From JAEZBP01 sp963832725 (lineage in GTDB: Bacteria; Myxococcota_A; Polyangia; Polyangiales; Sandaracinaceae), in contig CAWHVG010000005.1 in the NCBI GenBank assembly GCA_963832725.1, positions 1,426,001 to 1,490,000 on the forward strand: a stretch of DNA of 64,000 bases, written 5' to 3'. A program made the translations under genes and the position numbers. Numbering within the stretch: the stretch's first letter is position 1; each line of letters opens with the position of its first letter. Below are positions 57,185 to 64,000 of the stretch, piece by piece. A model generated the notes under the pieces. The model did no database searches. It was given only the letters and a program-made list of their open reading frames with translations, and was not told the DNA's origin.

Positions 57185-58719
57185 GTAAGCGTTCAGGGGG
57201 GTCACGCCGCGATGGGCAGCAGCGACGGGGGCGTAGCTGTGGTCCCGTTCGCTGCGAGGGCGTCCATGAGGAAGCCCATGACGTCGCGGTCCTGCTTGCG
57301 GAGCGTGTCGACGGCGGAGAGCATCCGCTCGATGAAGCGGCTGCCTCGGTCGCTCTGCGTTCCGAACGACAACTTGCGGAGGATGACCGCGTGACGCAGG
57401 GCACGCTCGGCCTCGTTGTTCGTCGGCGGGATGCCCTCGACATCGACGAAGGTCCAGAGCGCGGGGCGGTACTTGAGGAGCGCCTTGGCCTTGCCCTGGG
57501 TGCGGGCGCACGCGGACTGCGCGGCCTCGTCGAGCAGCCTTTCGATCTCGGTGCGGACGGGGATCATCCGACGCTGGAAGGTCCGATGCTGCAGGGTCCC
57601 GTCGCGCACGCGGCGCCAGAGCTTGAACATCTCCCGTGTCTGCTCGAGAAGCGGGACGCCGTACTTCGCGCAGTCCCCGTCCGTTCGCTCCGCGAGACCC
57701 TGGAACGAGCGTTTCAAGTGCGCCCAGCATGTCTGCTCGGGTCCGTCCCGGAAGCCGTACGAAGCGAGGCGGTCGATGACGAGCGTTCCGTCGAACCCGC
57801 CGAGCAGGCGCTTCGCCCCGTCGGTGCAGCGACCGGCCTGGATGAGGAAGAAGCTGACCGTGCAGGTGCAGGCGACCCAGAGCCAGTGCGTCTTGTGCTG
57901 CTGCTGCCAGCTCGTCTCGTCCGCGTGGAGGACCTCCTGCGCCTGCACGAAGCCGTGCAGTTCTTCGTGCGGAGCCTCGAGCGCGTCGCCGACGCGGCGC
58001 TCGCAGTTGCTGACGGCGCCGGTCGAGATCGCGACGCCGAACAGCTCGCCCAGGATCCGCTGCGTGTTGCGCTTGCTGAGTCGATAGAGCCCGGTGAGGA
58101 GCGCCACCGTCGCGATCAGCCGCGGGCCGAATGCGCCTCGCGGAACGTCGTCGGGAAGCTCCGCCCGGGTCACGCATCCGCAGCGACACTCGACCGCGTG
58201 AAGGCGATGCTCGTCGACGTGCGGCCGGACCTTGGGGATCTCCGTCACCTGATGCCGCTGCGGCTCCTCGTCCGCACTCTTCGGCAGTCGCTTACCGCAT
58301 CCGCCGCACTCACTCGGGAAGTGATCATGGAACGCGTCGACCTGCTCGGGCGGGAGCAGCTCCCGATGCTGCCCGCCGCCGGGGCGCTTCTTCCGCTTCT
58401 TCCGCTTCGCCCCCTTCTTCGCGTTGCGGCGCGGGTTCTGGCCTCGGTCCGTCGACGGCGGCAGCGACGAGTTCGACGAGTTCTGGCCGAGCTTCGTCTC
58501 CAGCTCAGCCACCCGCTTCTCGAGCTTCGCGATCGTCGCGTCCCGCTCGGCGAGCGTCGCGTCGCGTTCCGCGATCGTCGCGACGTGCTGCGCGACGGCG
58601 GCTTCCAGCGCGACCAGTCGCTGCTCGAGATCGACACGCCCCACGTAGATCACGCGCTCGAACCGGGCGCCGTGGGGCCGATCACAAGATCACGGCCGCT
58701 ACCCCCCGTGAACGCTTAC
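57185..58719. mobile_element. IS66-family insertion sequence (ISBst12-like), copy B
   Basis: 1535 bp with ends GTAAGCGTTCAGGGGGG (left) and GTAAGCGTTCACGGGGGG (reading in from the right), flanked by the 8-bp target duplication CCAGCGAG (57177-57184 and 58720-58727). One transposase gene. It differs from copy A mainly by a longer coiled coil. Confidence 0.95.
57202..58653 (-). CDS. tnpC: IS66 family transposase, copy B
   Basis: 483 residues, nearly identical to copy A. The heptad region is extended by repeats of ATIAERDATLAERDATIAK. The DDE core blocks (VLHADETSWQQ, VIDRLASYGF, TNNEAERALRH) are intact. A one-base difference near the N-terminus moves the start to the GTG at 58653 (MIYVGRVDLEQRL) instead of the position used by copy A. 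Confidence 0.95.
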   Translation of the reverse strand: MIYVGRVDLEQRLVALEAAVAQHVATIAERDATLAERDATIAKLEKRVAELETKLGQNSSNSSLPPSTDRGQNPRRNAKKGAKRKKRKKRPGGGQHRELLPPEQVDAFHDHFPSECGGCGKRLPKSADEEPQRHQVTEIPKVRPHVDEHRLHAVECRCGCVTRAELPDDVPRGAFGPRLIATVALLTGLYRLSKRNTQRILGELFGVAISTGAVSNCERRVGDALEAPHEELHGFVQAQEVLHADETSWQQQHKTHWLWVACTCTVSFFLIQAGRCTDGAKRLLGGFDGTLVIDRLASYGFRDGPEQTCWAHLKRSFQGLAERTDGDCAKYGVPLLEQTREMFKLWRRVRDGTLQHRTFQRRMIPVRTEIERLLDEAAQSACARTQGKAKALLKYRPALWTFVDVEGIPPTNNEAERALRHAVILRKLSFGTQSDRGSRFIERMLSAVDTLRKQDRDVMGFLMDALAANGTTATPPSLLPIAA

Positions 58720-58727
58720 CCAGCGAG

Positions 58728-59735
58728 ACGGTGTCGTGTGGAATGTGCGGTACCCAAGACCGCTTCTGCAACGCGTCGAACGTGTGGGAGTACGGCGCCT
58801 GCGGAGACGAGGGTGTGTGCGCGCCCGGAACCAGCATGGACGTGGCGTGCGGGATGTGTGGAACCCAGCCCGCGCGGTGCATGGCGGACTGCACGTGGTC
58901 GCCCACCGCCGCCTGTTCGGGCGAGGGAATGTGCTCGCCCGGCGACATGGAGCGGACGAGCGCCGGCTGCGCGAGCGATCAGACGCGCGTCGTGACCTGC
59001 GACTCGAGCTGCGCGTTCACGCTCGAAGGCCCGTGCGAAGCGATCACACCGACGGACGTGACCCTCCTGCTCGACGTCACGGGCTCCCACTACACCCGCG
59101 TGATGGCGAACGCCTCCACGCTGCTCACCCGCTGCGTGGACCCGCTGCTCGCCTTGACCGACGTCTCGGTCGGAGTCTCCTACTACGCCGATTTCGCAAA
59201 CTCGACGGACCCGAGCGATGTTCCCTTCCAGGGCGGAACCGAGCCCACGACGGATCGCGTCGCCATCAGCAACGCGATCTCCATGGCGCCGAGGTACTCG
59301 GGGGGCGATGGGCCCGAGGCGACCGTCGAGGCGCTGTCCATCCTCTCCGGCGGGAGCGTCACGAGCCCGAGCATGCCGCTCGCCTGCTCTCCCGGCCGAG
59401 TCGCGGGCGCATGCTGGAGGCCGACGTCCAACCACGTGACCGTGGTGATGACGGACGCGGGCGCACACAACGGGCCGAACCCGGGCTCGACGGGGCTGCT
59501 CTATCCCTATTCCGTCACTGGACGAGCCACGTGGCCGGTGGTCCGCACGCAGATGATGGACGACGGGACGGTCCTCATCGTCATGTGGAATCCGGCGGGC
59601 AGTTCCGACGGCCCGGAGTACGACCAGATGATCAGCGACCTCTCCCAACCGGCCGCGAACCGCGTCGACGCCTCCAACGTCGGGATCGGCTGCGACAGCG
59701 CAGTCGCTCAGGTCCGCGCCGCCATCGGTCGCTGA
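58728..59735 (+). pseudogene. vWA lipoprotein gene, 3' part, split by IS66 element
   Basis: 335 codons continuing in frame from 57184: more Cys-rich units (VSCGMCGTQDRFCNASNVW; VACGMCGTQPARCMADCTW), then a von Willebrand A domain (VTLLLDVTGSHYTRVM with a MIDAS-like D-x-T-x-S arrangement, SYYADFANSTDPSDVPF, VTVVMTDAGAHNGP). Reunited, the protein would be about 526 residues, resembling metal-dependent adhesion proteins on the cell surface. Confidence 0.82.
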
Positions 59736-60338
59736 ACGGCGCTCAGGGCCGCCTCGGGCCGTTCACCGCGACGTACACATCCTCGGCCCCAGGGTGGTCG
59801 GCGAGACCGTGACGTTCGACGAGACGACGTTCGACGGCTCGTTCCGCGACGACTCGACGAGGCAGCCCGCAGCGCGCGACCGGAGCCCGGATCGCGAGCT
59901 GCAGCCCGCGGCGCGCGCCCGGATGCGGTCGGGGCGGCGCCAGTCCTCCAGTTCAACCAGTGGGCGCAGCTCTTGGCCACGATTCCCAAACTTGGTCTCG
60001 CATCGGCGGCGCTCGCCGTTCGAAGTCCAAAGTTTGCGAAAGATCGCTGAAATTCGACGAACGGAAGTCCAAAATCTGCGGAAAATCGCTAATTTTCAGC
60101 GATTAAAGACCAACCTTGGACTTTGGATCGAAGATCATTACCTTTAAAGTTCAACATTGAACATCTACTGTAACCCCACCGCGATCCCGGAACGCGGCTG
60201 GGCCTCGCTTGAATCTCCCTATCGATCTTCCACACCACGCCAGCAAACGAGAGAGGGGGACGACGTGGTCGAACGGTTCGATGTTCAGCAATACGTACGG
60301 CGCACGCGCTTCAATGGGCCTTCGGCGACGCGCTCGGC
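59736..60338. other. non-coding stretch including AT-rich island
   Basis: The first 270 bp are ordinary GC-rich DNA with an ACGAGACGACGTTCGACG repeat near 59820. From about 60010 to 60160 composition drops sharply in GC. No gene is supported. Confidence 0.5.
60010..60160. repeat. AT-rich island with internal repeats
   Basis: GAAGTCCAAA occurs twice (about 60020 and 60064), each followed by a TGCG-A/GAAAATCGCT-like block, and TCCAAAG is mirrored by CTTTGGA near 60120. GATCGCTGAAAT and AATTTTCAGCGATT form another inverted pair. Confidence 0.55.
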
Positions 60339-60659
60339 GTGGGTGAGGCGCCGGTGAAAGAGCCGGAGGACACGACCGCGCTCGCCGACGCGCTCGAGGC
60401 ATTGAAGGGCGCCATCGCCGAGTACGGCCGGCTCATGGTCGGCTGGCTGGAACGATCCGGACAACGTGAAGGCGAGCCTCGACGAGAGCGAGGCGGGACG
60501 CGCGGAATAGGGAGATGGCTTCTGCTCTGTTCATTCTCCGTCTCCATCCTCGGCGCGGCACTGGAGCGTGCGTCCCGTAAGGCGACTGATTCTCGAACTC
60601 GGGCTGCAGTGAGCGAGGCTCGCTTGACGCTTGCCATCAGCGGGTCGACCCAGACGTGA
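60339..60659 (+). CDS. possible hypothetical protein with one membrane span
   Basis: 106 residues from a GTG: KEPEDTTALADALEALKGAIAEYGRLMVGWLERS is a plausible amphipathic helix, then RWLLLCSFSVSILGAALERAS. The frame is also open upstream. It overlaps the end of the IS91 fragment on the other strand, so the C-terminal half may be spurious. Confidence 0.35.
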   Translation: MGEAPVKEPEDTTALADALEALKGAIAEYGRLMVGWLERSGQREGEPRRERGGTRGIGRWLLLCSFSVSILGAALERASRKATDSRTRAAVSEARLTLAISGSTQT

Positions 60660-61078
60660 AGGTGGGTCAGGAGGCGCTCAATCTCGGCTCGGTCGAAGAG
60701 GACGGCCACGAATCGAAGCCCGCCTTTGCAGCGTGGGCAGGACAGCACGTCGAGGCCGAAGGAGTGCTTCATCAACGCCGCCCAGGAAGCATCTCGATGG
60801 CGCCGCGGCGCAGCCGGGCGGGCTCGAGGGCGGTCCTTCGCATGCGGGGCGAGCACGCCGGCATAGAGGGTCGTGTTGGCGCGCGGCCTCGGCGCCAACG
60901 AGGCGAGTCGGCCGAGAGAGACCTGCGGGCTCATGGTCACGTGGCTAATGCCGTCGCTCCACGGGCGCTTCAGCTCCACGCACACGTTTGTCGGGCCCGA
61001 GCAGCTTCAATCGGTCGAGCGCGAGCGGCGGCCGCAGGACGTAGCGGCACAGGTACTCGAGCTGGCCGCGCTGCGTGG
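60620..61078 (-). pseudogene. IS91-family transposase, C-terminal fragment
   Basis: QLEYLCRYVLRPPLALDRLKLL in one frame, then ELKRPWSDGISHVTMSPQ, PRANTTLYAGVLAPHAK, ASWAALMKHSFGLDVLSCPRCKGGLRFVAVL in the next. These are the consecutive end blocks of IS91 transposases (LCRYxxRPxLAxxRL, LKRPWxDGTTH, YHGVLAP, WAxLMxRxFGxDVLxCPxC). The N-terminal two thirds are gone and one frameshift is present near 60983. Confidence 0.8.
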
Positions 61079-61725
61079 GACGTGGGAGGCGCCGGGGGAG
61101 GTCGGGCCCCAGCTCCTCGTCATCGAGGGCGAGGCCGGGATGGGCAAGACCACCCTCCTCGACGCGTTCGTCGCCACGCTCCCGCCCGGCCGCGTGGCGA
61201 TGGCGCGCACCTGCCCCGAGGCGGGCTCGCCGCCGCTCTGGCCTTGGATGCAGATCCTGGAGCAGCTCGGCAGCGACCCCGAGGTCGTGTTCGCCGAGGT
61301 GGCCCACGAGGACGCGGCCACCGGGCGTTTCCAGGTCTTCTTGCGGGTCACTCGCGCCCTGCGCGCGTTGGTTCCACAGCGGATGGTGCTCGGGCTCGAA
61401 GACCTGCACTGGTGGGATTCGAACCTCGCGGGATCTGCGCGCGTTCCTCCTCGAGGACGGCAGCGTGGAGCTCGTCTTGGTGGCGACCGCGGGGCCCGAG
61501 GAGCTCCGCCTCGGTGCGGTGTCGCGCGCGGAGGCCCATGCGACCGAGGCGTATCGCGCGACGTTGGCCTTCCGCGCGCTGCGGCCGCGCATCGAGGCGC
61601 TGCTCGTGTGCGCAGGCGGCCGGCGCGCCGGATCGAGCCCGAGCGCAGGCGCAAGAGGCCGCGCGCTTGGCGTCCGAGGGGGGCTTCACGCGAATGGCGG
61701 AGCTCGCCGCGAGGAACCGTCGATG
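61079..61725 (+). pseudogene. AAA (AAA_16-type) ATPase regulator, decayed
   Basis: LLVIEGEAGMGKTTLLDAFVATLP is a Walker A motif, then PLWPWMQILEQLGSDPEV and MVLGLEDLHWWDSN (Walker B-like), as in AfsR/LuxR-type or kinase-linked ATPases. After a frameshift near 61430 the text continues LRAFLLEDGSVELVLVATAGPEEL, and a TPR-like end (AQEAARLASEGGFTRMAELAARN) appears in a third position with most of the protein missing. The start is replaced by the IS91 fragment. Confidence 0.7.
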
Positions 61726-61758
61726 ATCGCCCGTCGATGACCACCCGTCGATGATCAC
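61717..61758. repeat. 14-nt tandem repeat, three copies
   Basis: CCGTCGATGATCGC, CCGTCGATGACCAC and CCGTCGATGATCAC lie head to tail just upstream of the palindrome. Confidence 0.85.
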
Positions 61759-61770
61759 ACAATGATCATC
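61750..61770. promoter_or_regulatory. perfect palindrome, likely operator
   Basis: GATGATCA-cacaa-TGATCATC: 8-bp arms with a 5-nt centre, 35 bp before the start of the EGF-repeat lipoprotein gene. A decayed form recurs near 63774. Confidence 0.55.
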
Positions 61771-61804
61771 TTCGCGGCCGACCCCTTCGGGGTAGACCGA
61801 AGCG

Positions 61805-63748
61805 ATGTCACGCGCTGCTCTAGTGAGCCTGGTGAGTGCCCTCGTCCTCCTGCTCGGCGCCTGCTCGGGGACCGTCGAGTCCAGCGTCGACGCTGGCTCG
61901 AATGACGCCAGCTCGAATGACGCCAGCCCGAACGACGCGGGCTCGAACGACGCTGGACGCGCGTCGCTCGACGCTGGCTCGAACGACGCTGGACGCGCGT
62001 CGCTCGACGCTGGGCGGGACGCCGCGACCGACGCGGGCCTTGGCGACGCCGGCTCCGTGTGTGACCCGCCGTGCTTCGAGGGGGTCGAGTGCGTCGAGGC
62101 GGGTGACGGCTACCGCTGCGGGGAGTGCCCCGCGGGCCTCGAAGGCGATGGAGTGATCTGCGTCGAGATCGACGGCTGCGCGGGAAACCCGTGCTTCGCC
62201 GGCGTGACCTGCACCGACGTGCCCGCACCCGACACCGGGTTCACCTGCGGCGCCTGCCCGGTCGGGACCGAGGGCGACGGAGTGAGCTGCGTCGACATCG
62301 ACGGGTGCGCGGGCGATCCGTGCTTCGCCGGCGTGACCTGCACCGACGTGCCCGCACCCGACATTGGGTTCACCTGCGGCGCCTGCCCGGTCGGGACCGA
62401 GGGCGACGGAGTGAGCTGCGTGGACATCGACGGGTGCGCGGGCGACCCGTGCTTCGCGGGGGTGACGTGCACCGACCGGCCGGCGCCCGACACGGGGTTC
62501 ACCTGCGGCGCCTGCCCGTCGGGGCTGCAGGGCGACGGTCGCGACTGCACCGAGATCGATGGGTGCGCGGGCGATCCGTGCCTCAACGCCGTGTGCATGG
62601 ATGTCCCCGCGCCGGGCACCGGGCACACGTGCGGGACCTGCGCCCCCGGGACGAGCGGCCCCGACTGCGCGGTCCCCGACTGCACGGGCCCTCGATACTG
62701 CGCCGGCCCGGTGAGCGGCGCCGCGAGCACGTTCTCGCGCGAGGTCACGTCTGGGGTCAATTACAACGTGGGGCTCTCGAACGCGGTGGACACGCCGAAC
62801 GGAGCCGCTGTGGGCTTCACGGCTGCGCTCTGCTGCATCGACGGGACCGGGAGCGCGGGCGTGCTCTTCGCGGACGCCACCCACCGCGTGGTCTCCGTCT
62901 TCAGCGGGGCATCCCGCGCCGGGATTCCTCCTGAGCCGGCGCTGAGCTTCGATGGCTCGGTGTTGCATCTCTTCGACCCGTTCGCGGCCTACGCGACTCG
63001 GCGCACCGTGAACCCGACGTCGCTCGCGCTGGGATCGCCGGCGAGCGTCGCGCTGTCGGGGCGTGATTGGCCCCCCGCCGTGGTGCCGCGTCCCGGCGGT
63101 CACATGGCGCTGGTGGGGGAGCCGGGCACGGGGCCCCGGATCCGCCGCTTCAACGCCGCTTTCGGCGCGCCGGTCTCGACGACCCTCGTAGGCTCCCCCC
63201 TCGCCATGCCGGCGCTCTCGACGACCTGCGGCGGCAACGCCCTCGGCGTGTGGCTCGGCTCGACCACCACCGGCACCCTCCTGACGCGCGCGTTCAATCG
63301 CGAGGCGACGCCCCTCAACCCAGCCGGCAGCGTGCCGGACGCGGAGCCCGCGTATGGGTACTTCTTGTCCAGAGCCTATCGCGTCAGCTTCGACGGGCGG
63401 CTCGTGGTCGTGGCCGTCCACGATGCCGTGCTCGAGCTCCGCGCCGATGGGAGCCTCGTGCGACGGACCCCCGTCCCGGGCGTCCTCGCGGCGGCGGGCA
63501 CGAGCGATGGGCTGATCGTGGTGCGACGCAACGCGACGTCGGGCGACGGCTCGCCGGTCGAGCTCGTCGCGCGGGAGACCGGCGCGGTGATCCGGGAGCT
63601 GACCCGCATCCCCACGGGGGCGGGAGGGTACGCGGCGGACGCGGCGGTCGCGATCCATCAGGACGCGAGCGGGGCATCGGTCCACTTCTTCGCGACCTCG
63701 TTCCGAACGCGCAGCAGCATCGTCGGCGCGACGGTCCGCTGCCGCTGA
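61805..63748 (+). CDS. lipoprotein with EGF-like repeats
   Basis: 647 residues. Signal SLVSALVLLLGAC (lipobox LGAC), a tether of SNDAG/RASLDAG repeats, then about five 41-residue EGF/TSP3-like units (DGCAGDPCFAGVTCTDVPAPDTGFTCGACPVGTEGDG with six cysteines each, cf. thrombospondin-type calcium EGF), and a large C-terminal beta domain of about 350 residues (FTAALCCIDGTGSAGVLFADATHRVVSVFSG...VVVAVHDAVLELRADGSLVRRTPVPG), probably a propeller. Likely a cell-surface protein. No Shine-Dalgarno site. Confidence 0.88.
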   Translation: MSRAALVSLVSALVLLLGACSGTVESSVDAGSNDASSNDASPNDAGSNDAGRASLDAGSNDAGRASLDAGRDAATDAGLGDAGSVCDPPCFEGVECVEAGDGYRCGECPAGLEGDGVICVEIDGCAGNPCFAGVTCTDVPAPDTGFTCGACPVGTEGDGVSCVDIDGCAGDPCFAGVTCTDVPAPDIGFTCGACPVGTEGDGVSCVDIDGCAGDPCFAGVTCTDRPAPDTGFTCGACPSGLQGDGRDCTEIDGCAGDPCLNAVCMDVPAPGTGHTCGTCAPGTSGPDCAVPDCTGPRYCAGPVSGAASTFSREVTSGVNYNVGLSNAVDTPNGAAVGFTAALCCIDGTGSAGVLFADATHRVVSVFSGASRAGIPPEPALSFDGSVLHLFDPFAAYATRRTVNPTSLALGSPASVALSGRDWPPAVVPRPGGHMALVGEPGTGPRIRRFNAAFGAPVSTTLVGSPLAMPALSTTCGGNALGVWLGSTTTGTLLTRAFNREATPLNPAGSVPDAEPAYGYFLSRAYRVSFDGRLVVVAVHDAVLELRADGSLVRRTPVPGVLAAAGTSDGLIVVRRNATSGDGSPVELVARETGAVIRELTRIPTGAGGYAADAAVAIHQDASGASVHFFATSFRTRSSIVGATVRCR

Positions 63749-63773
63749 CGTCGTCGCTCCCGCGGCGGGTCGC

Positions 63774-63954
63774 GATGATGACCCAACGATCATCTTCATG
63801 GTCGACCCCGTCGCGGTGGACCGAAGCGATGTCACGCGCTCCTCTCTCGGGCCTGGTGCGGATAGGGAGCGTAGGCCGCATAAGGCCATTTCACCCGCTC
63901 GCTGGCGCACTCTCGAGGTCGTTGCGCGTTCGCGCACTGCGGACGGCCCGGTAA
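63774..63954 (+). repeat. decayed duplicate of the upstream and start region of the EGF-repeat gene
   Basis: 63774-63849 repeats 61750-61823 with changes: the ATCATCTTC / CGACCCC / GACCGAAGCGATGTCACGCGCT blocks are in the same order. The copied start (ATG near 63829) reads MSRAPLSGLVRIGSVGR and ends at 63954 without a signal peptide, so only a remnant or the start of a diverged paralogue is present. Confidence 0.7.
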
Positions 63955-64000
63955 CGGTTCGCGGCGTCGATGCACGCGATCTCAAGGTCCCGTCGTGGAT

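Noticed and set aside
62160..62580. Regular ~120-bp repeats that could look like a CRISPR array
   Set aside because: They encode in-frame EGF-like units with conserved cysteines, and no spacer/repeat structure or cas gene is present.

Overview
The window is about 70 % GC DNA from a bacterium with a large, regulation-rich genome. Four Hanks-type Ser/Thr kinases, an NtrC-type response regulator, PEGA, FG-GAP, nidogen-like, vWA and PilZ domains, and many Cys-rich lipoproteins point to Myxococcota. A Sandaracinaceae/Polyangia-like myxobacterium is my best guess; this is inference from gene content, with no rRNA in view. No tRNA, rRNA or CRISPR array was seen.

0-13.6 kb: a Lon protease cut by the left edge, a sigma-54 response regulator, an FG-GAP/PEGA envelope operon, a pair of paralogous lipoproteins, a metallophosphoesterase lipoprotein, an outer-membrane-like protein, a polytopic membrane protein and a frameshifted alpha/beta hydrolase. 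13.8-20.3 kb: a frameshifted FG-GAP lipoprotein, a small lipoprotein, a zinc-ribbon miniprotein, a frameshifted acyl-CoA dehydrogenase-like gene, a polyhydroxyalkanoate (PHA) granule-type protein, and typA/bipA, whose sequence is broken by about 25 tiny indels. 20.4-45.8 kb is the orderly core: four Ser/Thr kinases, an HGSNAT/DUF1624-like acyltransferase, an oxidoreductase, PolX, a DUF2267 protein, a Hint-domain lipoprotein, two MFS transporters, endonuclease VIII, an SDR, a GNAT protein, a GFA-family protein, a TetR regulator, a second PHA-type protein and a beta-carbonic anhydrase.

39.8-61.8 kb grades into a mobile-element graveyard. It holds two complete IS66-family elements, each with an 8-bp target duplication and each splitting a lipoprotein gene in frame; an internally deleted IS66 relic carrying tnpA; IS91-like transposase fragments; a dispersed ~195-bp repeat in three copies; a group II intron with its reverse transcriptase; and broken pieces of nidogen, VIT/vWA, DHFR-family, winged-helix and AAA-ATPase genes. 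The window ends with an EGF-like-repeat lipoprotein whose promoter and start region are partly duplicated just after its stop codon.

Two signals cut across the region. Ten genes have a TANNNT hexamer that ends only 5-9 nt before the start codon, mostly without a Shine-Dalgarno site, which suggests leaderless mRNAs. Single-base frameshifts cluster between 13.4 and 21.4 kb in genes whose protein sequence is otherwise well preserved, which looks more like sequence error than gene decay.
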